Shown here: positions 1-8,952 of the stretch, piece after piece
Layout of the letters: each line of letters opens with the position of its first letter
How positions within the stretch are numbered: position 1 is the first letter of the stretch
Assembly: GCA_002427735.1 (NCBI GenBank)
Contig: DIYP01000007.1
Span: 713,397-777,396 of the forward strand
DNA from: Flavobacteriales bacterium UBA6051
Lineage (GTDB): Bacteria; Bacteroidota; Bacteroidia; Flavobacteriales_D; Crocinitomicaceae
Length of the DNA: 64,000 bases
Reading direction: 5' to 3'
Notes under the pieces: model-generated
Database searches by the model: none
What the model saw: the letters and a program-made list of their open reading frames with translations, nothing else
What the model was told of the DNA's origin: nothing
Position numbers and translations under genes: made by a program

Positions 1-100
1 TCAACAAATACTTTCCGTCAGGAACATACTTCGTCTGATTACACCCAATAAAAACAAGGGATACAATTAAAAGAATATACGTATGTTTGAACTTTAACAA
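1..100 (-). CDS. tamL: TamL-like outer-membrane assembly lipoprotein, N-terminus only
   Basis: Only the first 33 codons are in the window; the gene runs off the left edge. From a TTG start at 98-100 (an in-frame TGA lies at 116-118) the frame gives a basic start, a hydrophobic stretch ending in the lipobox-like FIGC, then NQTKYVPDGKYLL. A lipobox followed within a few residues by TKYVPxGxYLL is characteristic of the Bacteroidota TamL/BamA-family lipoproteins, which sit in the outer membrane and work with TamB in protein or lipid export. The divergent TrmH gene starts 36 bp away, an arrangement known from other Bacteroidota. The family call rests on a short fragment, so it is a good inference rather than proof. 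The TTG start is the least certain part. Confidence 0.6.
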   Translation of the reverse strand, partial: MLKFKHTYILLIVSLVFIGCNQTKYVPDGKYLL

Positions 101-136
101 CGGTAGAATTAAAGCTCAAAAATACTAAAAACAAGC

Positions 137-850
137 GTGGAATCTCTCTCGAAAAATAAGATCAAATGGATACGTTCGCTTCGACAGAAAAAAAATCGAG
201 ATAAGGAGAATTTGTTTATTGTAGAGGGTGAAAAAATAGTCCGAGAGTTCCTTTCTGACTGGTCAGAATCGATTGTTTGTATCTGTGCAACTGAGACCGA
301 TATTGATTTTAATGGTGAGATTTATTCGATTGATGAGCGTGTTCTGAAGGATTTGAGCAGCTTAAAAACTCCTAACAAGTATTTAGCAGTTGTTCGCAAG
401 CCTCATTTTAAAAACGTCATGAATCAATTTGTATTAGCCGTTGATGGCGTGCAAGATCCAGGAAATATGGGAACTATCCTGAGAACAGCTGATTGGTTTA
501 ATGTAGACAAAGTAGTTTGTTCAAAAGAAACAGTAGACATCTACAACTCTAAAGTGATACAGTCCAGTATGGGCTCCATTTTTCGAATTCCCGTTGAGTA
601 CGTGAACTTGGCAGAATTCATTGAAACGTCAACCATTCCTACCTATGGCGCTCTGCTAGAGGGAGAGAATATTTACAAAATGAATTGTTCGAAACCGGCA
701 GTAATTGTGGTTGGTAATGAAGGAAAGGGAATAAGCGACGAAATTGTCAATCGTATTGAACATAAACTGCACATTCCGGCTTTTGGTGGTGCGGAATCAT
801 TGAATGTATCTATTGCGACAGGTATTATTCTATCCGAATTTTCTCGCTGA
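137..850 (+). CDS. TrmH/SpoU-family RNA 2'-O-methyltransferase
   Basis: This is a SAM-dependent ribose methylase of the SPOUT superfamily acting on rRNA or tRNA; the target base cannot be told from sequence. The first ~70 residues match the RNA-binding domain of the family (SKNKIKWIRSL, FIVEGEK). The catalytic part carries motif 1 DPGNMGTILRTADWF (~residues 106-120), motif 2 VVGNEGKGIS (~190) and motif 3 SLNVSIATGIILSEF at the C-terminus, which form the knotted SAM pocket. At 237 residues it is of normal length. The start is GTG, placed where family members begin just before the SKNQIK-like motif. It is divergent from the TamL gene, and its last 26 bases overlap the convergent FAD-enzyme gene. 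Confidence 0.9.
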   Translation: MESLSKNKIKWIRSLRQKKNRDKENLFIVEGEKIVREFLSDWSESIVCICATETDIDFNGEIYSIDERVLKDLSSLKTPNKYLAVVRKPHFKNVMNQFVLAVDGVQDPGNMGTILRTADWFNVDKVVCSKETVDIYNSKVIQSSMGSIFRIPVEYVNLAEFIETSTIPTYGALLEGENIYKMNCSKPAVIVVGNEGKGISDEIVNRIEHKLHIPAFGGAESLNVSIATGIILSEFSR

Positions 851-2369
851 TTTTTTGCATACACTTCATCCCGTCAATTGCTGCGGAAATAATTCCTCCG
901 GCATACCCAGCACCTTCTGCACAAGGATATAATCCCAAAACATCAGGGTGTTCCAGAGATTCCGTTCTAGGTATTTGAATCGGTGATGATGTCCTGGATT
1001 CAGGTGCGTGCAACACAGCGTCATTTGTTAAAAACCCTTTCATTTTTTGACCAAACTCTTTGAAAGCAATTTGCAGTGAAGTTGTCACTAATTCCGGCAA
1101 AATAATTCCGAGATCAACAGAAACCAGTCCTGGCTGATAAGAGGTTTTAGGTAAATCCTTGGAAACTTTTCCCTGAAGAAAATCCAACAATCGCTGCGCA
1201 GGAACTTTTTGATTCTTTCCAGCAGCTTCCCAGCACTTTTGTTCAACACTGCGCTGAAAATCAAGACAAACAAATGGATTTTCTGAATCTTCGAAATCAT
1301 CAGGAGCAATACCTACAACAATACCCGAATTTGCATAAGGGTTGTTCCGCTTTGATGGCGACCAACCATTTGTAACAACTTCTCCTTCTGACGTGGCGCA
1401 AGGAGCTACAATGCCCCCAGGACACATGCAAAAGGAATAAACACCTCTTCCGTTGGCTTGCGCAACTAAACTATATGATGCTGGCGGCAGAAAGTCATCA
1501 TTTGTTCTACCATGGTATTGAATGCGATCGATCAAGTTTTGAGGGTGCTCAATTCTAACGCCTAATGCGAATGGCTTCGCTTTTAATTCCCATCCTTTTG
1601 AATGGATCAGTTCAAAAATGTCACGCGCAGAATGCCCCGTAGCCAAAATTACATGATCAAATAGGCGCTCAGTACTTCCATTCAACTCAACCCCCGTTAT
1701 TCTCCCGTTCTCACTTAAGAGATCCGTTAATTTTGTCTCAAAATGAACCTCTCCCCCATACTTTATGATGGTTTCGCGCATTTCTACAATGATCTGCGGA
1801 AGTTTGTTTGTGCCAATATGAGGATGTGCATCAACCAGTATTTCTTCTGTTGCACCGAAATGAACGAACCATTCTAAAGCGCGTTTTATGTCTCCTCTCT
1901 TTTTAGAACGTGTATATAGCTTACCGTCTGAATAAGTTCCTGCTCCTCCCTCACCAAAACAATAATTCGACTCAGCATTCACCAAACCTTCTTTGTTTAG
2001 TTTTGCCAAATCTCTTCGTCTTGATCGCACATCCTTTCCGCGTTCAAAAATAACCGGCTTTAAACCTAGCTCTAATGCCTTGAGTGCTGCGAACAAACCA
2101 GCCGGACCACTTCCGATGATGGCTACCTCTGGAGCTTCGGTAACATTCTTGGGTTGAAATGTATCAAGCTTCGGAATGGATTCATCAATATATACGTCAA
2201 AAGAGCAGTTAATTTTAATCTGCTTCTTTCTTGCGTCAATTGAACGTCTTCTCCAGCGAAAATTGAAATTATCATTTGACAATCCCAACTCACCCTTTAT
2301 ACGCTTTGTAAGAAAATCTTGATCTTTTGCCTGCTCAGGGCTGCACTGAAACTGAACCTGCCTCGCCAT
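825..2369 (-). CDS. FAD-dependent dehydrogenase, COG2509-type
   Basis: A cytoplasmic FAD-dependent oxidoreductase of the large uncharacterised family related to NAD(FAD)-utilising dehydrogenases. An N-terminal ~80-residue alpha/beta domain (RWRRRSIDARKKQIKINC) precedes the dinucleotide-binding loop VAIIGSGPAGLFAA (~83-96). The family signature GEGGAGTYSDGKLYTR (~139-154) follows, and near the C-terminus CAEGAGYAGGIISAAIDG supplies the second FAD-contacting segment. The length of 514 residues is typical. The substrate of this family is unknown to me. The gene starts 3 bp after porT stops, so it is probably the last gene of the run that begins with the aminotransferase at 7870. Its 3' end overlaps the convergent TrmH gene by 26 bp. 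Confidence 0.85.
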   Translation of the reverse strand: MARQVQFQCSPEQAKDQDFLTKRIKGELGLSNDNFNFRWRRRSIDARKKQIKINCSFDVYIDESIPKLDTFQPKNVTEAPEVAIIGSGPAGLFAALKALELGLKPVIFERGKDVRSRRRDLAKLNKEGLVNAESNYCFGEGGAGTYSDGKLYTRSKKRGDIKRALEWFVHFGATEEILVDAHPHIGTNKLPQIIVEMRETIIKYGGEVHFETKLTDLLSENGRITGVELNGSTERLFDHVILATGHSARDIFELIHSKGWELKAKPFALGVRIEHPQNLIDRIQYHGRTNDDFLPPASYSLVAQANGRGVYSFCMCPGGIVAPCATSEGEVVTNGWSPSKRNNPYANSGIVVGIAPDDFEDSENPFVCLDFQRSVEQKCWEAAGKNQKVPAQRLLDFLQGKVSKDLPKTSYQPGLVSVDLGIILPELVTTSLQIAFKEFGQKMKGFLTNDAVLHAPESRTSSPIQIPRTESLEHPDVLGLYPCAEGAGYAGGIISAAIDGMKCMQKISEKIRIE

Positions 2370-2372
2370 TTG

Positions 2373-3122
2373 TTAACCTTCAAAAATGATTGAAAACCAC
2401 CAAACCCGGTTGTACATCTTGATAATAGGATCTCCAATAAAAGTGTTATCTGGAACATAAGAGTTTCGGAAACCATGAGAGTACTTCACTTCCATTCCGA
2501 ACTTAAAATATGGAGCAAAAAACTCCAAACCTGCTCCAAGTTGCCCTTGCCAATCGTGTTGCTTTAACTTAATAAAGGGATCATTGAAATCTTGTGTCGC
2601 GTCTTCCTGAGATTGTAAATCAACCGAGTATTGAGCTCCTAGAAGAACGTAAGCAGCAAAATTATTTACACGTAGCGTTCTAAATTGAAACATCAATGGA
2701 AAATCAAGATTGGTTGAATTAATGCGTTCTTCATTGAAGAAGTCCGTAGTATCATTTTCCTGAAAAGTATAATTCAAAACACGCTCCTGAAAAGAAAGTG
2801 TTGGAATAAAACGAAGGCGCACCACAGGAGTTCCAAGCTTCATTGTTGTTACAATTCCTACCTGTCCACCAGCTGAACTCTTAACCGTTAACGCTTTCAA
2901 CTTATACTTTGAAAAGGAAGCCGGGTCCTGATAAAGAGTAAAACTCGACGTATTAGCTCCAAGCATGAAACCAAAGTGTAACAACTTCTCATCAAAGCGT
3001 CTGTAGTTTTGAGGCTTTTCCTTCTGTCCTATACTAGAAAAAGAAAGGAGCAAAAACGACACTAAAAGTGCGCTCAATAAACTGGGCTTTACTCCGCTTT
3101 TATGTTGCCAGAAACTAATCAC
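2373..3122 (-). CDS. porT: PorT, outer-membrane beta-barrel of the type IX secretion system
   Basis: PorT is an outer-membrane barrel needed for T9SS secretion in Bacteroidota. The 249-residue product has a signal peptide (SLLSALLVSFLLLSFSSIGQ), a short linker with RRFDEKLLHFGFMLGAN, then amphipathic strands typical of the PorT/OMP_b-brl_2 fold, ending in an aromatic VWWFSIIFEG. The conserved neighbourhood is the strongest support: porT directly follows ubiE in many flavobacteria, as here, with the GTG start overlapping the ubiE stop codon. The window also has two cargo proteins with T9SS sorting domains (42867-45362 and 52556-53947), so the secretion system is expected to be active. Confidence 0.88.
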   Translation of the reverse strand: MISFWQHKSGVKPSLLSALLVSFLLLSFSSIGQKEKPQNYRRFDEKLLHFGFMLGANTSSFTLYQDPASFSKYKLKALTVKSSAGGQVGIVTTMKLGTPVVRLRFIPTLSFQERVLNYTFQENDTTDFFNEERINSTNLDFPLMFQFRTLRVNNFAAYVLLGAQYSVDLQSQEDATQDFNDPFIKLKQHDWQGQLGAGLEFFAPYFKFGMEVKYSHGFRNSYVPDNTFIGDPIIKMYNRVWWFSIIFEG

Positions 3123-3856
3123 TACTTTACTCCTGAATAAATTGTTGCAATTCCTCCTGACACCAAACGAGCCTCTACTTGTTTATAGCCAATTTTACTC
3201 ATTATATCAACAAAAGCCTGCCCTTCGGGAAATGCTTCAACTGACTCAGGCAAATATGTATATGCTCTGCTATCCTTAGAGATTCTCTTACCAAAAAAAG
3301 GAATCATACGCTTGGAGTAGAAACCAAACAATTGCTTCACCGGGAACTTCTTAGGCTTTGAGAACTCAAGAATAATTGCTTTACCCTCTGGTCGCAGTAC
3401 ACGGAGCATATCTGTCAATCCTTTTTCAAGATTTTCATAATTGCGTACACCAAAACCAACAGTCAAAGCATCAAAATAATTGTCATCGAAAGGAAGTTCC
3501 TCAGAGTCACCAAGCTCCATACGAACAATATTATCAACACCTTTCTTTTTCATTTTTTCCTTCCCAACATCCAACATCCCCTGTGATATATCAACGCCAA
3601 TCACCTCATTTGGTTTCAACTTGAGAGCTGCTATGGCAAAATCACCTGTTCCTGTAGCAATGTCCAAAATCTTTTTGGGCTTCAGCGCGTTCAACTGGCG
3701 AATGGCCTTTTTCCTCCAAAGCTTGTCAATGCCCAATGACAGGAAATGATTTAGAAAATCATAACGCTTAGAAATATTATTGAACATCTCTGCCACCTCT
3801 TCTTTCTTAGAAGAGGACTCATTATTATAAGGTTTTACAACTTTTTCTTCTGTCAT
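3122..3856 (-). CDS. ubiE: Demethylmenaquinone methyltransferase UbiE/MenG
   Basis: Catalyses the last step of menaquinone synthesis, SAM-dependent C-methylation of demethylmenaquinone. The protein carries the class I methyltransferase loop ILDIATGTGDFAIAAL, the family box NISKRYDFLNHFLSLGID near the N-terminus, and the second box TVGFGVRNYENLEKGL. The ATG at 3854-3856 gives 244 residues starting MTEEKVV, a normal length; a start further upstream would lie inside trkH and add an unconserved leader. It begins 4 bp after the trkH stop and overlaps the porT start. With menB at 55479-56321 it points to menaquinone as the respiratory quinone. Confidence 0.95.
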   Translation of the reverse strand: MTEEKVVKPYNNESSSKKEEVAEMFNNISKRYDFLNHFLSLGIDKLWRKKAIRQLNALKPKKILDIATGTGDFAIAALKLKPNEVIGVDISQGMLDVGKEKMKKKGVDNIVRMELGDSEELPFDDNYFDALTVGFGVRNYENLEKGLTDMLRVLRPEGKAIILEFSKPKKFPVKQLFGFYSKRMIPFFGKRISKDSRAYTYLPESVEAFPEGQAFVDIMSKIGYKQVEARLVSGGIATIYSGVK

Positions 3857-3860
3857 ATTC

Positions 3861-5690
3861 TTACCCAACCATCGTGTGGCCATCAGGGTATTTATAGTTC
3901 TTACTGATCACTTTTTTACCAACCAGATATGCCAAAGTTAATGTTCCTACACGACCTATGAACATCGCTATAATCAAAACAACTTTTCCAACAGGACTCA
4001 AATCCGCTGTAATTCCAGTCGAAAGTCCTACTGTACTGGCCGCTGACACATGTTCAAAAACGAGATCCATAAAGTCATATTGTCCCGATGCCAATAAATC
4101 AGCCTCTGATATTGCTAAAACAAAAGGACCAATAATGTTTCCAACAATGAAAAATATAAAGATTGAATATGCTTTAAGAACAATATCATTTGGAATCGTC
4201 CGCTTATATAGCTCTGTATGAGGCTTCCCTTTGATCGTTGAAACCACTGCCGCCCACATAATTGCAAAAGTTGATGTTCGAATACCACCACCGGCTGATC
4301 CTGAAGAAGCTCCAATGAACATCAAGAAAAGAAAAACAATTAACACTGGCATACTCAATGCGGCCGAATCCACAACATTAAATCCGGCGTTTCTCGTAGT
4401 CATGGATTCAAATAAAGCAGTGACAACTGCCCCCAACGGACCTTTTTCACTTAGTCCATTATTCCATTCAAAAATTATGAATACAATTGCTCCGATTACC
4501 AATAGCCCCAATGTAAAGTACAACGAGATTTTTGTTCCAAACTCAATTGTTTTCCACGGTGTTTTCATTCGTTGGCGCAATCGCTTAATCTCAAACAAAT
4601 CGAACATGTAAATCATTCCAAAGCCTCCAAAAAAGAAGAGAATAAAAATGATGGTATGAACAAATGTATTGTTGATGACGTCTGGATGCATCAGACCTCC
4701 ATGCAACGTAGAAAGTCCTGCATTATTAAACCCCGAAACACCATGAAAGACTGATTGGAAGAAACGATTACCATTATCTGCAAAAGTCCCCTCACTCCCA
4801 AAGCCAATAAATAATAGGATAATTCCAATGACTTCAATTGTCGTGGCCCATAGGACAATTTTTGCCAGCATCGACTTCGCTTTGAGTATTGAGTCTTTGT
4901 TCACGAAATCCTCAATTACTTCATGGTATTTTATCCCTACCCCAAACTTGGCCACAACCAGCATTAAGGCACCAAAAGCAATCGTATTTAGTCCCCCCAG
5001 CTTAATTAAAATCAAAACAATGACCTGGCCTTTAAAAGATAGCGTTTGCGCTACGTCAACTGTGGACAGACCTGTTACACTGACAGAGGACATGGATAAA
5101 AAGAGCGAATCAATAAAGCCCAGTCCACCCTCAACATTAGACATTTCAGGAAGCATCAGTAGCAAGCCACCGATAAGCGTCATCGTAGCAATAGAAATCA
5201 AAAACAACCAACCCGGATGAATCTTCATCCATGGCTTAAAATTTCGCTGCTTAAAGAGGCTATTAAGTAAAATAATGAAGATGAACAGCTGGACAAAAAT
5301 CATCGAAAAAGCCCCAAAATCCTCAAAACCAATGGATTCAAAGACTGGTTCAATAATCATGGTATCAAAGAAATTGTAAGCTACACCTTCGATTAGAAGT
5401 AACCCAATGACGATTCCTTCGAACCAATTATTCTTTAAAAATGTAGGCGGATGAAAATCGTAAAAAAGCTTTAGTAAATAACGGAAAATGTAGAAACCAA
5501 AACTTACTTCAATAATCGTAAAGCAAATGTCTCGTGAAGCTTGTGTTAATTCAAAACCATAATAATATACAAGGGTGCTAATGGCGGTTAATGATACGAT
5601 CACATTTAAAATCGTTAGCGCACCAAGTACTTTGGGCTTTGAATCATAGATCAACAAGTTGACCCGCTCACGAATTTGCTTGATGGTCAT
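3861..5690 (-). CDS. trkH: TrkH/KtrB-family potassium transporter with extended N-terminus
   Basis: Inner-membrane K+ uptake protein of the superfamily with four channel-like repeats. The four selectivity-filter segments are visible, each with its central glycine: SVTGLSTVD, FNNAGLSTL, RNAGFNVVD and STVGLSTGI. The protein has 609 residues, about 150 more than KtrB. The extra N-terminal part (~residues 20-150) looks like about four additional membrane helices, a form common in Bacteroidota. No TrkA/KtrA regulatory gene is adjacent, so the cytosolic partner must be elsewhere if it exists. The start overlaps the upstream kinase stop by 4 bases (ATGA), which implies co-translation. Confidence 0.93.
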   Translation of the reverse strand: MTIKQIRERVNLLIYDSKPKVLGALTILNVIVSLTAISTLVYYYGFELTQASRDICFTIIEVSFGFYIFRYLLKLFYDFHPPTFLKNNWFEGIVIGLLLIEGVAYNFFDTMIIEPVFESIGFEDFGAFSMIFVQLFIFIILLNSLFKQRNFKPWMKIHPGWLFLISIATMTLIGGLLLMLPEMSNVEGGLGFIDSLFLSMSSVSVTGLSTVDVAQTLSFKGQVIVLILIKLGGLNTIAFGALMLVVAKFGVGIKYHEVIEDFVNKDSILKAKSMLAKIVLWATTIEVIGIILLFIGFGSEGTFADNGNRFFQSVFHGVSGFNNAGLSTLHGGLMHPDVINNTFVHTIIFILFFFGGFGMIYMFDLFEIKRLRQRMKTPWKTIEFGTKISLYFTLGLLVIGAIVFIIFEWNNGLSEKGPLGAVVTALFESMTTRNAGFNVVDSAALSMPVLIVFLFLMFIGASSGSAGGGIRTSTFAIMWAAVVSTIKGKPHTELYKRTIPNDIVLKAYSIFIFFIVGNIIGPFVLAISEADLLASGQYDFMDLVFEHVSAASTVGLSTGITADLSPVGKVVLIIAMFIGRVGTLTLAYLVGKKVISKNYKYPDGHTMVG

Positions 5691-6676
5691 GCCAACACCA
5701 CTTTTTGTACCTCAGCCTTTAGCCTTTCTTTATCCACTGGAACAACACCGCTCACCTCGCACACAAGTCCTCCGGATAGGTTTGCAATTTCCGCAACATC
5801 CTTGGGTGGCAGGCCAATCGTTAAACAAAGAGTAGCCACTGATATTACTGTATCACCAGCACCACTTACGTCCGCGATATTTCTAATATGAGCTGGAATA
5901 TATGTCTTTTCCTTTCCTTCTTTCACAAAGACACCATGCTCAGAAAGTGTAACAAAACTGATCTTATTGTTCAATCGATCTTCTAAGGCATCAACTGCAC
6001 GCTCAAATCCATCTTTACTTTGATTGATATCAAACTCTACATTCAACCCTTCTTTTAGTTCTTTCAAATTTGGCTTGAACAAAGTAACCCCTTGATATTC
6101 AAAGAAATTTTCTTTTTTCGGATCTACGGTTGTGATGATATTTCTCTCATTTGCCAGTTCAATCGTCTTTCGAATCACATGTGGTGTCAATAAACCTTTA
6201 TTGTAATCCTCCAGAATAATCGCGTCAATGCCATCTTCCAAGATGCTTTTCAAACGATCCAACAAATCTTTCTCTTCTTTTGCATTTAAAGGTGTTGTTT
6301 CCTCCTCATCTATACGAAGTAAATGCTGATTGTTTCCTATCACACGCGTTTTAACGGTTGTTTGTCGATCCGAGCTCTCTACTATTCCCTTTTCTGAAAG
6401 GCCACGCTTTTGCAAGAGATTCCGAAAAGTACGTCCTCCATTATCATCACCTACCACTGAACACAATACAGGCTCAGCTCCAAGCGCCAGAAGATTCAAA
6501 GCCACGTTCGCCGCACCTCCAAGACGATCTTCAGACTTTTTCAGATTAATAATTGGAACCGGAGCTTCCGGACTTATACGCGAAACATTACCCCGCAGAT
6601 AAGCATCAATCATGACATCTCCAATCACCAGCACACGCTTATGCGTAAACTGCTCAAATATGTTGTCAACATTCAT
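5687..6676 (-). CDS. rfaE1: PfkB-family sugar kinase, RfaE1-type (heptose-7-phosphate kinase)
   Basis: Predicted to phosphorylate D-glycero-beta-D-manno-heptose 7-phosphate at C1 for LPS core ADP-heptose. Family landmarks are the N-terminal VLVIGDVMIDAYLRG, SRISPEAPVPI, the sugar-binding RLGGAANVALNL (~51-62) and the ATP/anion-hole signature DVSGAGDTVISVATL (~268). It is 329 residues long, corresponding to the kinase half of E. coli HldE only; the cytidylyl/adenylyltransferase half is absent and would be a separate gene not seen here. It abuts the upstream aminotransferase gene and overlaps trkH by 4 bases. A different PfkB sugar substrate is possible, but the SRISPEAPVP box argues for RfaE1. 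Confidence 0.85.
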   Translation of the reverse strand: MNVDNIFEQFTHKRVLVIGDVMIDAYLRGNVSRISPEAPVPIINLKKSEDRLGGAANVALNLLALGAEPVLCSVVGDDNGGRTFRNLLQKRGLSEKGIVESSDRQTTVKTRVIGNNQHLLRIDEEETTPLNAKEEKDLLDRLKSILEDGIDAIILEDYNKGLLTPHVIRKTIELANERNIITTVDPKKENFFEYQGVTLFKPNLKELKEGLNVEFDINQSKDGFERAVDALEDRLNNKISFVTLSEHGVFVKEGKEKTYIPAHIRNIADVSGAGDTVISVATLCLTIGLPPKDVAEIANLSGGLVCEVSGVVPVDKERLKAEVQKVVLA

Positions 6677-7870
6677 TTAGCTCAACTTTTCAAGCGCTGT
6701 TTTTACACGTTTCATTGCCTCTATCAGCGTTTCCTCAGAAGCAGCATATGAAATTCTAATACAATTAGGATCTCCGAACGCCTCCCCTGTTACGAGTGCC
6801 ACTAAGGCTTCGTTTAGCAAATACATACACAGATCAGAACCATTGTTAATTGTTTGACCATTAAACGACTTACCATAAAAGTACGAAACATCAGGAAAAA
6901 CGTAGAATGCACCTTCTGGTACATTTGTTTGAACACCTTCAATTGTATTCAAAGCCTCCAAAACCAATTTTCGGCGACTTTCAAAGGCTCCAATCATATC
7001 TGTCAAAACTTGAGGGTCAGCCTTCAAGGCCGCAATGGATGCCTTCTGGGTAATCGAACAAGTTCCTGATGTGAACTGTCCCTGAACCTTCGTACAAGCA
7101 CTTGCGATTTTCTTACTTGCCCCAATATATCCGAGTCTCCAACCAGTCATTGCCCATGCTTTCGAAACACCATTTACGGTAACCACTTGATCATATATAT
7201 CTTCAAATTGTGCTAAACTTGCGTGTTTTGAAGTAAAGTTAATATGCTCGTAAATCTCATCACAAATGGCCACAATATGAGGATACTTCTTTAACACATC
7301 AGCTAGAGCCCTCAATTCTTCTTTACTATAAACAGAGCCTGTCGGATTGCACGGCGTCGAAAAGATCATCATTTTCGTTTTCGGTGTTATCGCCGCCTCC
7401 AATTGACTAGGAGTAATTTTAAAATCGCTTTCAATCCCCGCATTTACAACAACAGGTGTTCCCTCAGAAACTTTTACGATCTCAATATACGAAACCCAAA
7501 ATGGCGCCGGAATAATTACCTCATCTCCTTGATTGACAATACTCATTACCACATTGGCAATAGATTGCTTCGCCCCCGTAGACACAACAATCTGATCCGT
7601 CCCATAATGTAAATCATTATCTCGCTTAAACTTATCAGAAATTGCCTGACGTAAATCTTCATACCCAGGAACAGGCGTGTAAGTTGTAAAATTATTCTTC
7701 ATCGCCTCATTTGCCGCTTCTTTAATAAACTCCGGCGTATGAAAATCAGGCTCTCCCAAACTCAATGAGATCACATCCTTCCCTTCGGCTTTTAGTTCAC
7801 GACTTTTACGAGACATAGCAATGGTTGCAGACTCTTCCATTGCATTCAGACGATCAGATAACTCAATCAT
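6677..7870 (-). CDS. PLP-dependent aminotransferase (aspartate aminotransferase-like, class I)
   Basis: A fold-type I transaminase, most similar in layout to the AspB-type aspartate aminotransferases that interconvert aspartate/2-oxoglutarate and oxaloacetate/glutamate. Visible features are ISLSLGEPDFHTP near the N-terminus, FSTPCNPTGSVYS (cofactor-binding Asn), ICDEIYEHI (Asp/Tyr contacting PLP), the Schiff-base lysine in VSKAWAMTGWRLGY, and the carboxylate-binding arginine in CIRISYAAS. I use the ATG at 7868-7870 (MIELSDRLN, 397 residues). An upstream alternative at 7882 would lie only about 7 bases from the expected transcription start of the TAnnTTTG element at 7896-7903. It appears to be the first gene of the run down to 825. 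Confidence 0.9.
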   Translation of the reverse strand: MIELSDRLNAMEESATIAMSRKSRELKAEGKDVISLSLGEPDFHTPEFIKEAANEAMKNNFTTYTPVPGYEDLRQAISDKFKRDNDLHYGTDQIVVSTGAKQSIANVVMSIVNQGDEVIIPAPFWVSYIEIVKVSEGTPVVVNAGIESDFKITPSQLEAAITPKTKMMIFSTPCNPTGSVYSKEELRALADVLKKYPHIVAICDEIYEHINFTSKHASLAQFEDIYDQVVTVNGVSKAWAMTGWRLGYIGASKKIASACTKVQGQFTSGTCSITQKASIAALKADPQVLTDMIGAFESRRKLVLEALNTIEGVQTNVPEGAFYVFPDVSYFYGKSFNGQTINNGSDLCMYLLNEALVALVTGEAFGDPNCIRISYAASEETLIEAMKRVKTALEKLS

Positions 7871-7895
7871 AATGATGTTCAATTTTAAGGAAATA

Positions 7896-7903
7896 CAAAC
7901 TTA
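7896..7903 (-). promoter_or_regulatory. Bacteroidota -7 promoter element (TAAGTTTG)
   Basis: On the minus strand the octamer TAAGTTTG matches the Bacteroidota -7 consensus TAnnTTTG exactly. It ends 26 bp before the aminotransferase ATG at 7870. No clear -33 TTTG is seen. It would drive the aminotransferase-rfaE1-trkH-ubiE-porT-FAD run. Confidence 0.45.
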
Positions 7904-7964
7904 CAAGAAAGAAGAGAAGAAATACTTCTAAACGAGGAAAAATATGCCGCAATAAAAGTGCGTT

Positions 7965-8948
7965 TTAATTCTCGTTTGCCGGATGTTTGTCGATGTCATT
8001 TTCTGAAATCAATCCGTCCTTAAAAAGCTGCTCCAAAATCTTAAAAGCAACATGCTCATGCCCCTTTTCGTTCCAATGATTACCATACCCATTAAACTTG
8101 TGTTTCGTTGGCAAGTAACTATAACTCATTTGTTCCTTTTCTAAAAACGCTTTTTCTCTGGCATCCCCTTCATCATAGGTAAATACGATGCGGAATTCAG
8201 CACCATTGGACTCAACATAATCGCGCATCGCTGCCAACAAATCTAATCGTAAGTCTGGAACTTCAATGGGCTCATCTTTAAAAAGCTTATTGTACAAAAG
8301 AGCTAACGATTGAATGAATTTGCTCTTGAACAAAATTGGATAGTTGACCTGCTGGTAGCGAAAACATCGATCAACAGGTATGCCTTTCAGAATCAACTCA
8401 TTGTTTTCTTTAACAAAATATGGCTTGTAATAGTTATAATTGTAGTTCCTGCGATTGTCAATAGAGTCGTTCGAGTGAACGACCACATATACAATGTCCG
8501 GCTTATATTTAGGAAACCATTGTTTTAATAGCAGATACTCTTGATCGGTTCCATATCCACTAACCCCCATATTGTAAATATTCCAATTGGGCAGAAAATT
8601 CTGTATCCTTGAAGTCAGTCGCTTCTCAGCAGCGACATCATACCCCCAAACGAACGAATCCCCGAGGAATGCAATTGATTTACGGTTTGAATCTTTAGAA
8701 TGATCAATATCTCTAAAACCGTCTTTATTGTTGGAAATCTTGGTTTCAAACATCGCTGAATGAACGGCATTTGCACCTTCCAGAGGAAACCAACCTAACT
8801 TCTCATCAAAACGATAACAGGTAGTTTTTTCATCCGTATATTGAATCGGAAACTCAACAAAAAAACGAACACCGATTTCTCCTAGAACAAAAATGAGTAA
8901 GACCCATATCGCAAAGACCTTTATTACTTTAAGTACGCGTTTTTTCAA
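7965..8948 (-). CDS. SGNH/GDSL hydrolase family protein, membrane-anchored
   Basis: A 327-residue protein with one N-terminal membrane segment (VIKVFAIWVLLIFVLGEIGV) that places an SGNH-type esterase domain outside the cytoplasmic membrane. The block I nucleophile is in AFLGDSFVWG (~residue 95), block II in MGVSGYGTDQEYL (~125), and the catalytic histidine in GNHWNEKGH (~300). The usual DxxH reads NxxGH, as in several polysaccharide O-acylhydrolases. It starts 4 bp after the YfhO-like gene ends, so the two are co-transcribed and may act on the same surface glycan or lipid. The substrate is unknown. Confidence 0.75.
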   Translation of the reverse strand: MKKRVLKVIKVFAIWVLLIFVLGEIGVRFFVEFPIQYTDEKTTCYRFDEKLGWFPLEGANAVHSAMFETKISNNKDGFRDIDHSKDSNRKSIAFLGDSFVWGYDVAAEKRLTSRIQNFLPNWNIYNMGVSGYGTDQEYLLLKQWFPKYKPDIVYVVVHSNDSIDNRRNYNYNYYKPYFVKENNELILKGIPVDRCFRYQQVNYPILFKSKFIQSLALLYNKLFKDEPIEVPDLRLDLLAAMRDYVESNGAEFRIVFTYDEGDAREKAFLEKEQMSYSYLPTKHKFNGYGNHWNEKGHEHVAFKILEQLFKDGLISENDIDKHPANEN

Positions 8949-8952
8949 GCTA

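Noticed and set aside
3480..3749. Plus-strand open frames across ubiE
   Set aside because: They are shadows of the ubiE coding strand with Ser/Phe-rich products and no starts supported by spacing.
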